Assembly (NCBI GenBank): GCA_045654565.1
Contig: JAZONP010000063.1
Location: 1-7,059, forward strand
Direction: 5' to 3'
Length of the DNA: 7,059 nt
Origin: UBA1189 sp045654565
GTDB taxonomy: Bacteria > Bacteroidota > Bacteroidia > Bacteroidales > Bacteroidaceae
The notes under the pieces are model-generated. The model searched no databases. It was given only the letters and a program-made list of their open reading frames with translations, and had not been told where the DNA came from. Both the position numbers and the translations under genes were made by a program. This document shows, piece by piece, positions 1 through 5,145 of the stretch; the first letter of the stretch is position 1, and each line of letters starts with the position of its first letter.

Positions 1-1
1 A

Positions 2-400
2 GGCTTCTCGCGCATCGTCAACCGCATGCGCCACGAGAGCAAGGACAACGTCACTTGGGAACAGATGAAGGAGGCATTGAAGGCGAACTTCGGCTTCTGG
101 GACACGATAACCTTGAGTGAGCGTGATGAGAAGGCCTTGCGCAGTGAGTATGAGCACTCATTCCAAGGCGACAAGAATGTGAAGATGACCGAGAGCCTCT
201 ACTACCGCGACGAACCCATCGCGGCATTGGCCGTGCGCGTGCTCAATCGCATTGCTATGGCGAGTTGGCCCGTAGGGTCGCACACCGCGGCCTATGTGCC
301 CGTGTTTGCCATAGGTAATGGCGCCGAGCACTTCACAGGACAGATGGATAATACCGACATTCCCAAGCGCATCGCTGAGGTGGCGGAGTATATTAAATAA
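2..400 (+). CDS. Alkaline phosphatase, C-terminal part (5' end outside window)
   Basis: The reading frame is open from base 2 to the TAA at 398-400, so this is the last 132 residues of a longer protein; the ATG at 26 is internal. The segment SHTAAYVPVFAIGNGAEHF, followed by TGQMDNTDI, is the typical end of the alkaline phosphatase superfamily (PhoA type). There the His of the HT motif is a metal ligand of the two-zinc active site and the following strand reads VPVFAxGxGA. The piece before it (RIVNRMRHESKDNVTW) matches the helical region before the last metal ligand in Bacteroidetes enzymes, as far as I recall them. Such enzymes are normally exported and release phosphate from organic monoesters, but the signal peptide and catalytic Ser would lie upstream and cannot be seen. 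The gene ends directly against the repeat that starts at 401. Confidence 0.85.
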   Translation, partial: GFSRIVNRMRHESKDNVTWEQMKEALKANFGFWDTITLSERDEKALRSEYEHSFQGDKNVKMTESLYYRDEPIAALAVRVLNRIAMASWPVGSHTAAYVPVFAIGNGAEHFTGQMDNTDIPKRIAEVAEYIK

Positions 401-445
401 GGAGATAAAAGGGAGATAAATGGAGTTAAAAGGAGATAAAGGCCA
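401..445 (+). repeat. Left arm of the four-helix-bundle element, 10-bp tandem units
   Basis: Four consecutive 10-bp units begin immediately after the phosphatase stop codon: ggagataaaa, gggagataaa, tggagttaaa and aggagataaa, followed by ggcca. The units carry the possible start codon of the next gene (ATG at 420) and encode its first residues (ELKGDKG). The last 14 bases (432-445) recur in inverted orientation at 977-990 with one mismatch, and the 17-bp block agataaatggagttaaa (414-430) recurs exactly at 929-945 and 2427-2443. Confidence 0.8.
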
Positions 446-836
446 AATGTTCGAACCGTCGAAAAGTTTTACAGACCTTGTCGTATGGCAAAGGGCACAT
501 GAGTTTGTGTTGGATGTCTACAAGGTGACGAGGATTTTCCCGGTAGAGGAACGTTTTGCCCTGTGCTCTCAATTCCAACGAGCTGCAATATCTGTCCCTG
601 CCAACATTGCCGAGGGCTACAAGAAACTGAGTAAGGCGGATAAATTACGCTTTCTGAACATCGTGCAAGGCAGCTTAGAGGAGTGCAGATACTACATTAT
701 TCTCTCTCGTGATTTATTATACATTAATATAGAAACATATAACGAGTTGATTGGAAAAGTGGAAGAAACAAGCAAACTGCTGAATTCTTATGTCAGAGGA
801 GTGGTAAGTAAACAGTTTGGTGAATCAATGGACTAA
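420..836 (+). CDS. Four-helix-bundle protein (23S rRNA-intervening-sequence / IVP family)
   Basis: A 138-residue protein. The family signature FTDLVVWQRAHEFVL begins near residue 17. Three further predicted amphipathic helices follow: one around SQFQRAAISVPANIAEGY (residues about 50-67), one around the SLEECRYYI stretch (about 81-101) and a C-terminal one around EETSKLLNSYV. This order and the motif RAAxSVPANIAEG are typical of the small four-helix-bundle family first seen in intervening sequences of 23S rRNA genes and structurally akin to the Avd protein of diversity-generating retroelements. The molecular function is not established. Two starts are possible: ATG 420, whose first nine residues are encoded by the repeat arm, and ATG 447 (MFEPSKSF), just before the conserved domain. 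The start at 420 lies in a block conserved in two other copies of the repeat. The 3' third looks AT-richer than purD or the phosphatase, suggesting a different origin. It sits 19 bp after the phosphatase stop. Confidence 0.85.
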   Translation: MELKGDKGQMFEPSKSFTDLVVWQRAHEFVLDVYKVTRIFPVEERFALCSQFQRAAISVPANIAEGYKKLSKADKLRFLNIVQGSLEECRYYIILSRDLLYINIETYNELIGKVEETSKLLNSYVRGVVSKQFGESMD

Positions 837-899
837 ACATTCGGCATTTAACTCCCAAAGAGCGAAGCGACTATCTCCCTCTAGCTCCATTTAACTGCT
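836..899 (+). repeat. Right arm of the element, downstream of the four-helix-bundle gene
   Basis: It begins at the last base of the stop codon. It contains ggcatttaactccc (843-856), repeated exactly at 2511-2524, then gagcgaagcga (860-870), present exactly at 996-1006 and 2528-2538, and then 10-bp units of the reverse-complement type (tatctccctc, tagctccatt). Bases 854-882 are identical to 990-1018 (29 of 29). Bases 836-855 are the perfect inverse of 937-956, so RNA read from the gene could form a long hairpin just after its stop codon and end transcription there. Confidence 0.8.
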
Positions 900-904
900 C
901 TATA

Positions 905-1034
905 TAGGAGATAAAGGTTATTAAATGAAGATAAATGGAGTTAAATGCCGAATGTTATTTCGCGCGATGAGACTATTGGCCTTTATCTTCCCAAAGAGCG
1001 AAGCGACTATCTCCCTCTAACTCCCTTTAACTCA
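905..1034 (+). repeat. Short gene-less copy of the repeat element (copy B)
   Basis: The left arm (905-945) matches 2403-2443 at 39 of 41 positions. A short core contains gccgaa (947-952) and gactattg (971-978), both also in copy C. The right arm (990-1034) repeats the arm at 854-897. Within it the ATG at 935 corresponds to the four-helix-bundle start at 420 but runs into a stop after 11 codons (MELNAECYFAR). A second frame from ATG 925 is open for 31 codons to 1020. Neither has evidence of being a gene. The copy fills the spacer before purD and may separate it from an upstream promoter. Confidence 0.75.
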
Positions 1035-1128
1035 TTAAAAAAGAGACATGAACATAAGAACCATCGTACCGGAATATCCGATAAATGAAAAGACAATCTA
1101 TTTCCCCGATATAGAATTAGTTAAGCGT

Positions 1129-2400
1129 ATGAAAATATTGTTATTAGGCAGTGGCGGACGTGAGCATGCCCTGGCTTGGAAGATCAGCCAGAGTCCGAAA
1201 GTAGAGAAGTTGTTTATCGCTCCCGGTAATGCCGGTACACGCGAAGTAGGTGAAAACGTAGCGCTCTCGGCTACCGACTTTGAAGGCATCAAGGCTTTCG
1301 TGCTCGAGAACGGCATCAATATGGTGGTCGTAGGTCCCGAGGATCCGTTGGTGAAGGGCGTGTACGACTTCTTCCGCGATGACGAGCAGTTGCAGAATGT
1401 CCCCGTCATCGGTCCCTCCAAGGCGGGTGCTACCCTCGAGGGCAGCAAGGACTTTGCCAAGGCCTTCATGATGCGTCACGGTATACCCACCGCACGCTAT
1501 CAGACCTTCACTCAGGAGACATTGGCTGAGGGTATTGCCTTCCTCCGCACCCTTGAGGCTCCCTACGTATTGAAGGCCGACGGCCTCTGTGCCGGTAAGG
1601 GCGTGCTCATCCTCGACACCCTCGAGGAGGCCGAGAAGGAGCTCAGCGAGATGTTGGGCGGTATGTTCGGCTCGGCTTCGGCAAGCGTGGTCATCGAGGA
1701 GTTCCTCTCGGGCGTAGAGTGCTCGGTGTTCGTACTCACCGACGGTAAGAACTACAAGCTCCTTCCCGAGGCTAAGGATTACAAGCGTATTGGCGAGGGC
1801 GACACAGGTCTCAATACTGGTGGCATGGGCTCTATCTCTCCCGTTCCCTTTGCTACTCCCGAGTGGATGCAGAAGGTAGAGGAGCGCATCGTGCGTCCCA
1901 CTGTGGAGGGCCTCGCTGCCGAGGGCATCGACTACAAGGGCTTCATCTTCTTCGGTCTTATCAACGTGAAGGGTGAGCCTATGGTGATTGAGTACAACGT
2001 ACGTATGGGTGACCCTGAGACCGAGAGTGTGATGCTCCGCCTCAAGAGCGATATCGTGGACCTCTTCGAAGGTGTGGCCGAGGGCAACCTTGGTGAGCGC
2101 GCTATCGAGTTCGACCCCCGCTCAGCGGTGTGCGTAATGCTCGTTTCGGGTGGCTATCCCGGTGACTATGTGAAGGGCTATCCCATCACAGGCTTCGAGA
2201 ATGTAGAGGGCAGCTACCTTTTCCACGCCGGCACCGCCATGAAGGACGGCGAGGTGGTGACCAATGGTGGTCGTGTCATCGCTGTAAGTTCATACGGTGA
2301 CACCCAGCTCGAAGCGTTGGCCATGTCGTTCAAGAACGCGCAGGCACTGCACTTCACCGACATGTACTGCCGTAGCGATATAGGTAAGGACATTCTTTAG
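1129..2400 (+). CDS. purD: Phosphoribosylamine-glycine ligase (GAR synthetase)
   Basis: PurD joins glycine to 5-phosphoribosylamine using ATP, the second step of de novo purine synthesis, in the cytosol. From ATG 1129 the protein has 423 residues, the usual family length, and begins MKILLLGSGGREHALAW, the standard PurD N-terminus. Further family motifs follow in order: GPEDPLVKG in the N-domain, GPSKAGATLEGSKDFAK at the start of the ATP-grasp region, VLKADGLCAGKGV for nucleotide binding, LLPEAKDYKRIGEGD then NTGGMGS, and YNVRMGDPETE, which carries metal-binding residues near the end of the ATP-grasp domain. An in-frame ATG at 1048 would add 27 residues (MNIRTIVPEYPINEK and on) that are not part of the family, so 1129 is preferred. 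No clear Shine-Dalgarno site is seen, which is normal in Bacteroidetes. No other pur gene is in view, and copies of the repeat element bound the gene on both sides. Confidence 0.97.
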   Translation: MKILLLGSGGREHALAWKISQSPKVEKLFIAPGNAGTREVGENVALSATDFEGIKAFVLENGINMVVVGPEDPLVKGVYDFFRDDEQLQNVPVIGPSKAGATLEGSKDFAKAFMMRHGIPTARYQTFTQETLAEGIAFLRTLEAPYVLKADGLCAGKGVLILDTLEEAEKELSEMLGGMFGSASASVVIEEFLSGVECSVFVLTDGKNYKLLPEAKDYKRIGEGDTGLNTGGMGSISPVPFATPEWMQKVEERIVRPTVEGLAAEGIDYKGFIFFGLINVKGEPMVIEYNVRMGDPETESVMLRLKSDIVDLFEGVAEGNLGERAIEFDPRSAVCVMLVSGGYPGDYVKGYPITGFENVEGSYLFHAGTAMKDGEVVTNGGRVIAVSSYGDTQLEALAMSFKNAQALHFTDMYCRSDIGKDIL

Positions 2401-2402
2401 TT

Positions 2403-2589
2403 TAGGAGATAAAGGTTGTTAAATGGAGATAAATGGAGTTAAAGGTCAATAGTGCCGAACGCGAGAAAGGACTATTGCCTTTGGCCCCTACGGGCGGCGA
2501 CCTAAAGGTTGGCATTTAACTCCCCAAGAGCGAAGCGATAACTCCTTTTAACTCCTTAACTCCCAACAAAGCCCCTCTAACTCCTCAAA
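2403..2589 (+). repeat. Short gene-less copy of the repeat element (copy C)
   Basis: It starts two bases after the purD stop and ends just before the next start codon, so it is the whole spacer. The left arm (2403-2443) is nearly identical to 905-945. The core has an inverted pair caatagt (2447-2453) and actattg (2471-2477), then a GC-rich hairpin with gccc (2484-2487) against gggc (2492-2495), enclosed by ccttt (2478-2482) against aaagg (2504-2508). The right part repeats ggcatttaactccc (2511-2524) and gagcgaagcga (2528-2538), then aactcc-type units. ATG 2433, equivalent to the four-helix-bundle start, opens a 28-codon frame (MELKVNSAEREKG and on) ending at 2519. It looks like a deletion remnant rather than a working gene. 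The stacked hairpins may also end purD transcription. Confidence 0.75.
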
Positions 2590-2593
2590 TAGT

Positions 2594-3532
2594 ATGAATA
2601 AACTCGCCCATTTCATCGTACATAGTAAGGCGGCAACCTATATTGCCGCCTTGCTGTGCCTTGTCGTGTGGGTGCTGCATCTCGTAGGGCAGGGTGGGGG
2701 AGCATCAGACTATCTCGCCCTGTTGGTATGGGCATTTGCCATATTCCTCTCGTTAAGGGTAGGCCGCGAACTATCCTACAATGAGGCGCGCAGTAGTCTG
2801 CCCGTCACACTCTTCTTCATGGGATGCTCCATGGCTCCTCAGATGGGGTTAGGAGCGGGTGCCTTGTCTCATTTCGTCCTGTTCTCGACGGCTTGCTACA
2901 CCCTGCTGCGCACCTATCGCGACCGAGATGCCATGGGACGCTATTTCTTGGCTTTCGCCCTCATCGGTGTGCAATGCCTCATGGAGCCTCCGTTGTTGCT
3001 CACGTTGCCTTGGGTCGTGTTGTGCGGTGCTTTCATGGAGTCGTTGCATGGGCGCGCCTTCTTTGCCTCTCTTTGGGGGTTGCTGCTACCCTATTGGGTG
3101 ACGTGCGGCGTACTGTTTCTCACCGACCGGACGGCCTTGATAGCCCCCTACCTGGGACAGATACTACCCACGCCATCACCGATGTCGATCATGCAGAGCG
3201 CTCCCCAGCTTTGGGCACAACTGTTGTGGATACTTCTGCTGGCCTTGCCGGGTAGCGTGATGGTACTTCTTGACCGTACGATGAGGGCTCAGGCCAGTGC
3301 GGGCTATCGCCTCCTCATGCTCGCTCTCATCGTGCTGCTCATCACGGTGGCGATCTCGCCGGCATACTATGCCATGCTCTCGCCCTGCATCCTGTTGCTC
3401 TCCTCACTTGTCGGCGCCACGATGTTTGTCGGTAATGAGGGTCGTGCGCGAAACATCTATCTCGTGATGTTGTTATTCTTCTGGCTCGCCTCCCTTGGGC
3501 TATTTGTATGGAGCAACTATCTGAAATCTTGA
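2594..3532 (+). CDS. Polytopic inner-membrane protein of unknown function
   Basis: I do not recognise a named family. The 312-residue protein has about nine or ten predicted membrane segments, at roughly residues 15-33, 38-55, 69-85, 88-105, 115-150 (probably two), 155-176, 206-226, 238-275 (probably two) and 287-308. Loops are short; charged ones include RVGRELSYNEAR and RTYRDRDAMGR. No catalytic motif or signal peptidase site is seen. The start ATG 2594 follows the repeat copy C directly. The last 25 bases overlap the next gene, which also encodes a membrane protein of the YqaA type, so the two are probably translationally coupled. Codon use, with many C- and G-ending codons, resembles that of purD. 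It could be a transporter or a glycan- or lipid-linked membrane protein; the sequence alone does not decide. Confidence 0.8.
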   Translation: MNKLAHFIVHSKAATYIAALLCLVVWVLHLVGQGGGASDYLALLVWAFAIFLSLRVGRELSYNEARSSLPVTLFFMGCSMAPQMGLGAGALSHFVLFSTACYTLLRTYRDRDAMGRYFLAFALIGVQCLMEPPLLLTLPWVVLCGAFMESLHGRAFFASLWGLLLPYWVTCGVLFLTDRTALIAPYLGQILPTPSPMSIMQSAPQLWAQLLWILLLALPGSVMVLLDRTMRAQASAGYRLLMLALIVLLITVAISPAYYAMLSPCILLLSSLVGATMFVGNEGRARNIYLVMLLFFWLASLGLFVWSNYLKS

Positions 3533-3969
3533 TCAGTTACGGCCCGTGGGGCATGTTCCTCTCCGCCTTCCTGGCGGGTAGCATACTCCCCTTCAGTAGC
3601 GAGGCCATCATGGTGGCTCTGCTTGCCCTTGGCGGAAGCCCATGGCTACTGCTCCTTACAGCTTCGGCAGGCAATACACTTGGAGGTGTCAGTTGCTATT
3701 GTGTGGGGCGTATTGCTTCGCCCGAATGGTTGCAACGCACGTTCCGCATCAAGGACAAGCACATGCAGCGCGCCCGTGCTTTGGTATCCCGTTGGGGCGC
3801 CTGGATGGGGTTTCTCTGCTGGGTACCTGTCCTTGGCGATGCCATCCTCGTCACCCTAGGCATCATGCGTTCGCATCCCCTTGCCACCAATGTCACCATG
3901 CTCGTCGGTCGTACGCTCCGCTACGCCGTCGTCCTCCTCTCCGCCCTCGGCGTGGCAAAGCTGTTTTGA
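3508..3969 (+). CDS. yqaA: YqaA-family membrane protein (DedA/VTT superfamily)
   Basis: The 153-residue membrane protein resembles Escherichia coli YqaA as I recall it. Three shared blocks stand out: SEAIMVALLALGG with SPWLLLLTASAGNTLGG near residues 31-60, the WMGFLCWVPVLGDAI block near residues 108-122, and GRTLRYAVV close to the C-terminus. The family belongs to the SNARE-associated/DedA (VTT) group of small integral membrane proteins; related DedA proteins move lipid carriers or keep membrane homeostasis, but the role of YqaA itself is not settled. The G-D pair in PVLGD and the RxLRY motif are the most characteristic residues. The start codon ATG 3508 lies inside the end of the preceding membrane-protein gene, a 25-base overlap typical of translational coupling. 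No strong terminator follows the TGA at 3967-3969. Confidence 0.88.
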   Translation: MEQLSEILISYGPWGMFLSAFLAGSILPFSSEAIMVALLALGGSPWLLLLTASAGNTLGGVSCYCVGRIASPEWLQRTFRIKDKHMQRARALVSRWGAWMGFLCWVPVLGDAILVTLGIMRSHPLATNVTMLVGRTLRYAVVLLSALGVAKLF

Positions 3970-4033
3970 GGGTTGCGAGCCTCCACTGCTACAGCCTCTT
4001 CGTCTCCCGCCCTGTTGTGAGCTTGCATCGCGG

Positions 4034-4082
4034 TTTTTATCTTACGCGGATTTCGCGGATTCTTTTTTATCTCACACAGATT
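4034..4082 (+). repeat. Imperfect direct repeat of the CGCGGATT type
   Basis: A run of T followed by atcttacgcggatt (4034-4052) recurs 30 bp later as atctcacacagatt (4064-4082), with an extra tcgcggatt (4053-4061) between. Short arrays of this kind (read backwards, AATCCGCG) are, from memory, common between genes in Bacteroidetes. Nothing here shows a function. Confidence 0.55.
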
Positions 4083-4105
4083 AACTTCGTTGAATCTCAA
4101 TTGCG

Positions 4106-4119
4106 CTCGCTGCAGCGAG
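4106..4119. repeat. Perfect 14-bp palindrome
   Basis: ctcgctgcagcgag reads the same on both strands. It could be a protein-binding site or part of a dispersed repeat; nothing next to it decides. Confidence 0.6.
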
Positions 4120-4210
4120 TGTAGCCGAAGTACGATGTAATCAAAGTTGCCTCCGGATGCAAGCCTCGCCTCTCAGGTCTCGGGTTAATAATTAAGTAAA
4201 TTGTTCGCTT

Positions 4211-4303
4211 CTATTCTACTTCTACGCTGCAAGTTTCGTGCAAACGAGCGCATGATAGCCGGCTTTCATGCTCAGCGAGAGCGGCCGAAACTCGCATTGT
4301 CAT
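4211..4303 (-). other. Possible 30-codon minus-strand frame, doubtful gene
   Basis: On the minus strand, ATG at 4303-4301 opens 30 codons (MTMRVSAALAEHESRL and on) to TAG at 4213-4211. A TAnnTTTG-like box (TATCTTTG, 4323-4316 on the minus strand) lies just upstream, but no TTG partner is seen about 20 bp further up, and the start would be almost leaderless. A 9-bp stem with a 5-base loop (gcattgtca 4294-4302, tgacaatgc 4308-4316) overlaps the start. I have an unverified impression that similar short frames recur in Prevotella genomes, which would fit a dispersed repeat better than a gene. Confidence 0.2.
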
Positions 4304-4316
4304 CGATTGACAATGC
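4294..4316. repeat. Stem-loop, 9-bp perfect stem
   Basis: gcattgtca (4294-4302) pairs with tgacaatgc (4308-4316) around the loop tcgat. There is no T-run on either side, so it is unlikely to be an intrinsic terminator. It overlaps the doubtful minus-strand promoter-like box. Confidence 0.6.
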
Positions 4317-4424
4317 AAAGATACTACACAGGATTTTGAGGCTCCGACTTAATGCAAATAACTGCAAATAACTTTTGCTTAGTGTGCTGATAATGAGAGA
4401 GAAATAGTATTTCTACTTTTTGCG

Positions 4425-4529
4425 CTGCCGCACCTGCCTCGCGCGCTTGCGCAGCCTCCCTCCCGACGCGGAGCAGCCCTGCACCGCGCACTGCCGCACC
4501 TCGGGCGGATCAGCGCCTCACCTGCGGCA
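4425..4529. repeat. GC-rich block with an 11-bp direct repeat
   Basis: ctgccgcacct occurs at 4425-4435 and again at 4491-4501. The second copy also forms an inverted pair with tgcggca at 4523-4529 (stem tgccgca 4492-4498). The block is much richer in GC than its surroundings and runs directly into the first CCTAACT array. Confidence 0.5.
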
Positions 4530-4531
4530 AT

Positions 4532-4559
4532 CCTAATTCCTAACTCCTAACTCCCGATT
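4532..4559 (+). repeat. CCTAACT heptamer array, first copy
   Basis: Four 7-bp units follow one another: cctaatt, cctaact, cctaact and cccgatt. A second array with the same unit and orientation lies at 4693-4727, on the other side of an inverted-repeat element. Confidence 0.8.
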
Positions 4560-4579
4560 AAAATAAACATCCGCATCTC

Positions 4580-4669
4580 TGTCATCTCGAGCAACGCGAG
4601 AGACCCCGCGCTGGGACTGTGTACGTTGCGTGAGACTCTGCGAGATCCCTCTCTACGCTCGGGATGACA
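4580..4669. repeat. Inverted-repeat element between heptamer arrays
   Basis: tgtcatctcgagc (4580-4592) and gctcgggatgaca (4657-4669) are inverted partners at 12 of 13 positions, 64 bp apart. The interior has gcgagagacc (4596-4605) and a related inverted gcgagatccc, giving a partly self-complementary segment. Ends of the TGTCATC...GATGACA type occur, as I recall, in dispersed palindromic repeats of several bacterial phyla. There is no coding frame inside. Confidence 0.65.
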
Positions 4670-4692
4670 CAACAGACCCTACACACTAGTTT

Positions 4693-4727
4693 CCTAACTC
4701 CTAACTCCTGACTCCTAATTCCTAATT
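4693..4727 (+). repeat. CCTAACT heptamer array, second copy
   Basis: Exactly five 7-bp units: cctaact, cctaact, cctgact, cctaatt and cctaatt, followed by a run of T. It has the same unit and orientation as 4532-4559. Confidence 0.85.
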
Positions 4728-4753
4728 TTTTTTACGTGCCACGCGAGGCGAAT

Positions 4754-4908
4754 AAGACATAGGACATAAGACAGTTACCCTGCGCTGTATCGCTGCCGAG
4801 TATGCATAATATATAGTGGCTTATTTATAAATAAGAGTTTTTACTACACACTTTTTTCACCTATCGGGAGACAGAGCGTATTTTTATTGTCTTATGTCTT
4901 TTGTCCTA
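4754..4908. repeat. Pair of AAGACAT heptamer arrays in inverted orientation
   Basis: The left array has units aagacat, aggacat and aagacag (4754-4774). The right array has the reverse-complement type, tgtctta, tgtcttt and tgtccta (4888-4908). The 11-bp core gacataagaca (4763-4773) is perfectly inverted at 4888-4898. The roughly 113 bp between them hold an AT-rich stretch with a perfect palindrome but no gene. Confidence 0.75.
4820..4835. promoter_or_regulatory. Perfect 16-bp AT-rich palindrome
   Basis: cttatttataaataag is self-complementary over its full length and lies near the middle of the inverted heptamer pair. It may be a regulator-binding site or a weak hairpin (a gttttt run follows at 4837-4842). 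No neighbouring gene start makes an operator role likely. Confidence 0.4.
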
Positions 4909-4965
4909 TTTCAAGTCTTTTCCTAAAAAACATCTCCTGTCCCACGTTATGGGACAACGTAGGGC

Positions 4966-4973
4966 TATCTTTG
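4966..4973 (+). promoter_or_regulatory. Bacteroidetes -7 box (TATCTTTG)
   Basis: The box fits TAnnTTTG and is followed by CACC, a common context in this phylum. The -33 region (around gtta, 4946-4949) is a poor match to TTTG. A small inverted pair, acgtt (4944-4948) and aacgt (4956-4960), overlaps the spacer and could bind a regulator. Transcription would begin near 4980 and enter the foldable stretch that follows. Confidence 0.55.
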
Positions 4974-4980
4974 CACCGTG

Positions 4981-5145
4981 AATGATGAAACGAAAAAATA
5001 AAAGTCAGAGAAAAATTTGCACTGCTTGCGGGGATATTGTAAATTCGCGGAAACAAACCAAACATATCCTGCGAGTATGCAGCACGCAAAACATAACTAC
5101 TAGATAGATAGCGAAATGGGGGTAGCGCAATGTTTTGTGATTCGC
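4981..5145 (+). ncRNA. Candidate structured small RNA or leader
   Basis: Downstream of the -7 box, two hairpins can be drawn. In the first, bases 5024-5037 pair with 5064-5076, including GC-rich and ATAT segments with a few G-U pairs and one bulge; ttgc-type ends (5016-5020) can close it with gcaaa (5086-5090). In the second, gcgaa (5111-5115) pairs with ttcgc (5141-5145), and inside it cgcaa (5126-5130) pairs with ttgtg (5135-5139) around a 4-base loop. No convincing coding frame covers it. No clear intrinsic terminator follows, so it could also be a leader of the downstream gene. Drawn by eye, not computed. Confidence 0.35.

Larger units (their letters stand above)
401..1034 (+). mobile_element. 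Putative repeat-bounded element carrying the four-helix-bundle gene
   Basis: The gene at 420-836 lies between a left arm of GGAGATAAAN-type units (401-445) and right arms of the opposite orientation (836-899 and 990-1034). The outer limits are uncertain: the element could end at about 899, with 905-1034 a second short copy, or run to 1034, because ataaaggcca at 436-445 has its perfect inverse at 977-986. No transposase, integrase or reverse transcriptase is present. No target-site duplication is evident, since the element abuts the phosphatase stop. Calling it mobile is inference from its terminal inverted arms and from two gene-less relatives in the same window. Confidence 0.4.

Noticed and set aside
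420..836. Diversity-generating retroelement (Avd-like protein)
   Set aside because: The fold family is related to Avd, but there is no reverse transcriptase and no template/variable repeat pair in the window.
420..836. Intervening sequence of a 23S rRNA gene
   Set aside because: The family name suggests it, but no rRNA sequence surrounds the gene.
401..1034. CRISPR array
   Set aside because: The repeats are too short and degenerate, there are no unique spacers of constant length, and no cas gene is present.
1098..1479. Two long minus-strand frames opposite purD
   Set aside because: They lie wholly opposite a well-supported gene, lack family motifs and arise from its codon bias.
2824..3255. 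Plus-strand frame in another phase of the membrane-protein gene
   Set aside because: It has no motif and sits inside a hydrophobic protein frame with a consistent membrane-segment pattern. It is rich in Arg, His and Ser, as shadow frames of such genes are.
3642..4124. 160-codon plus-strand frame overlapping yqaA and the following spacer
   Set aside because: The first two thirds shadow yqaA in another phase, and the rest translates intergenic repeats.
4892..5089. 65-codon minus-strand frame, MRAAYSQDMF and on
   Set aside because: It covers the heptamer array and the hairpin region, has no motif, and runs against the promoter at 4966.
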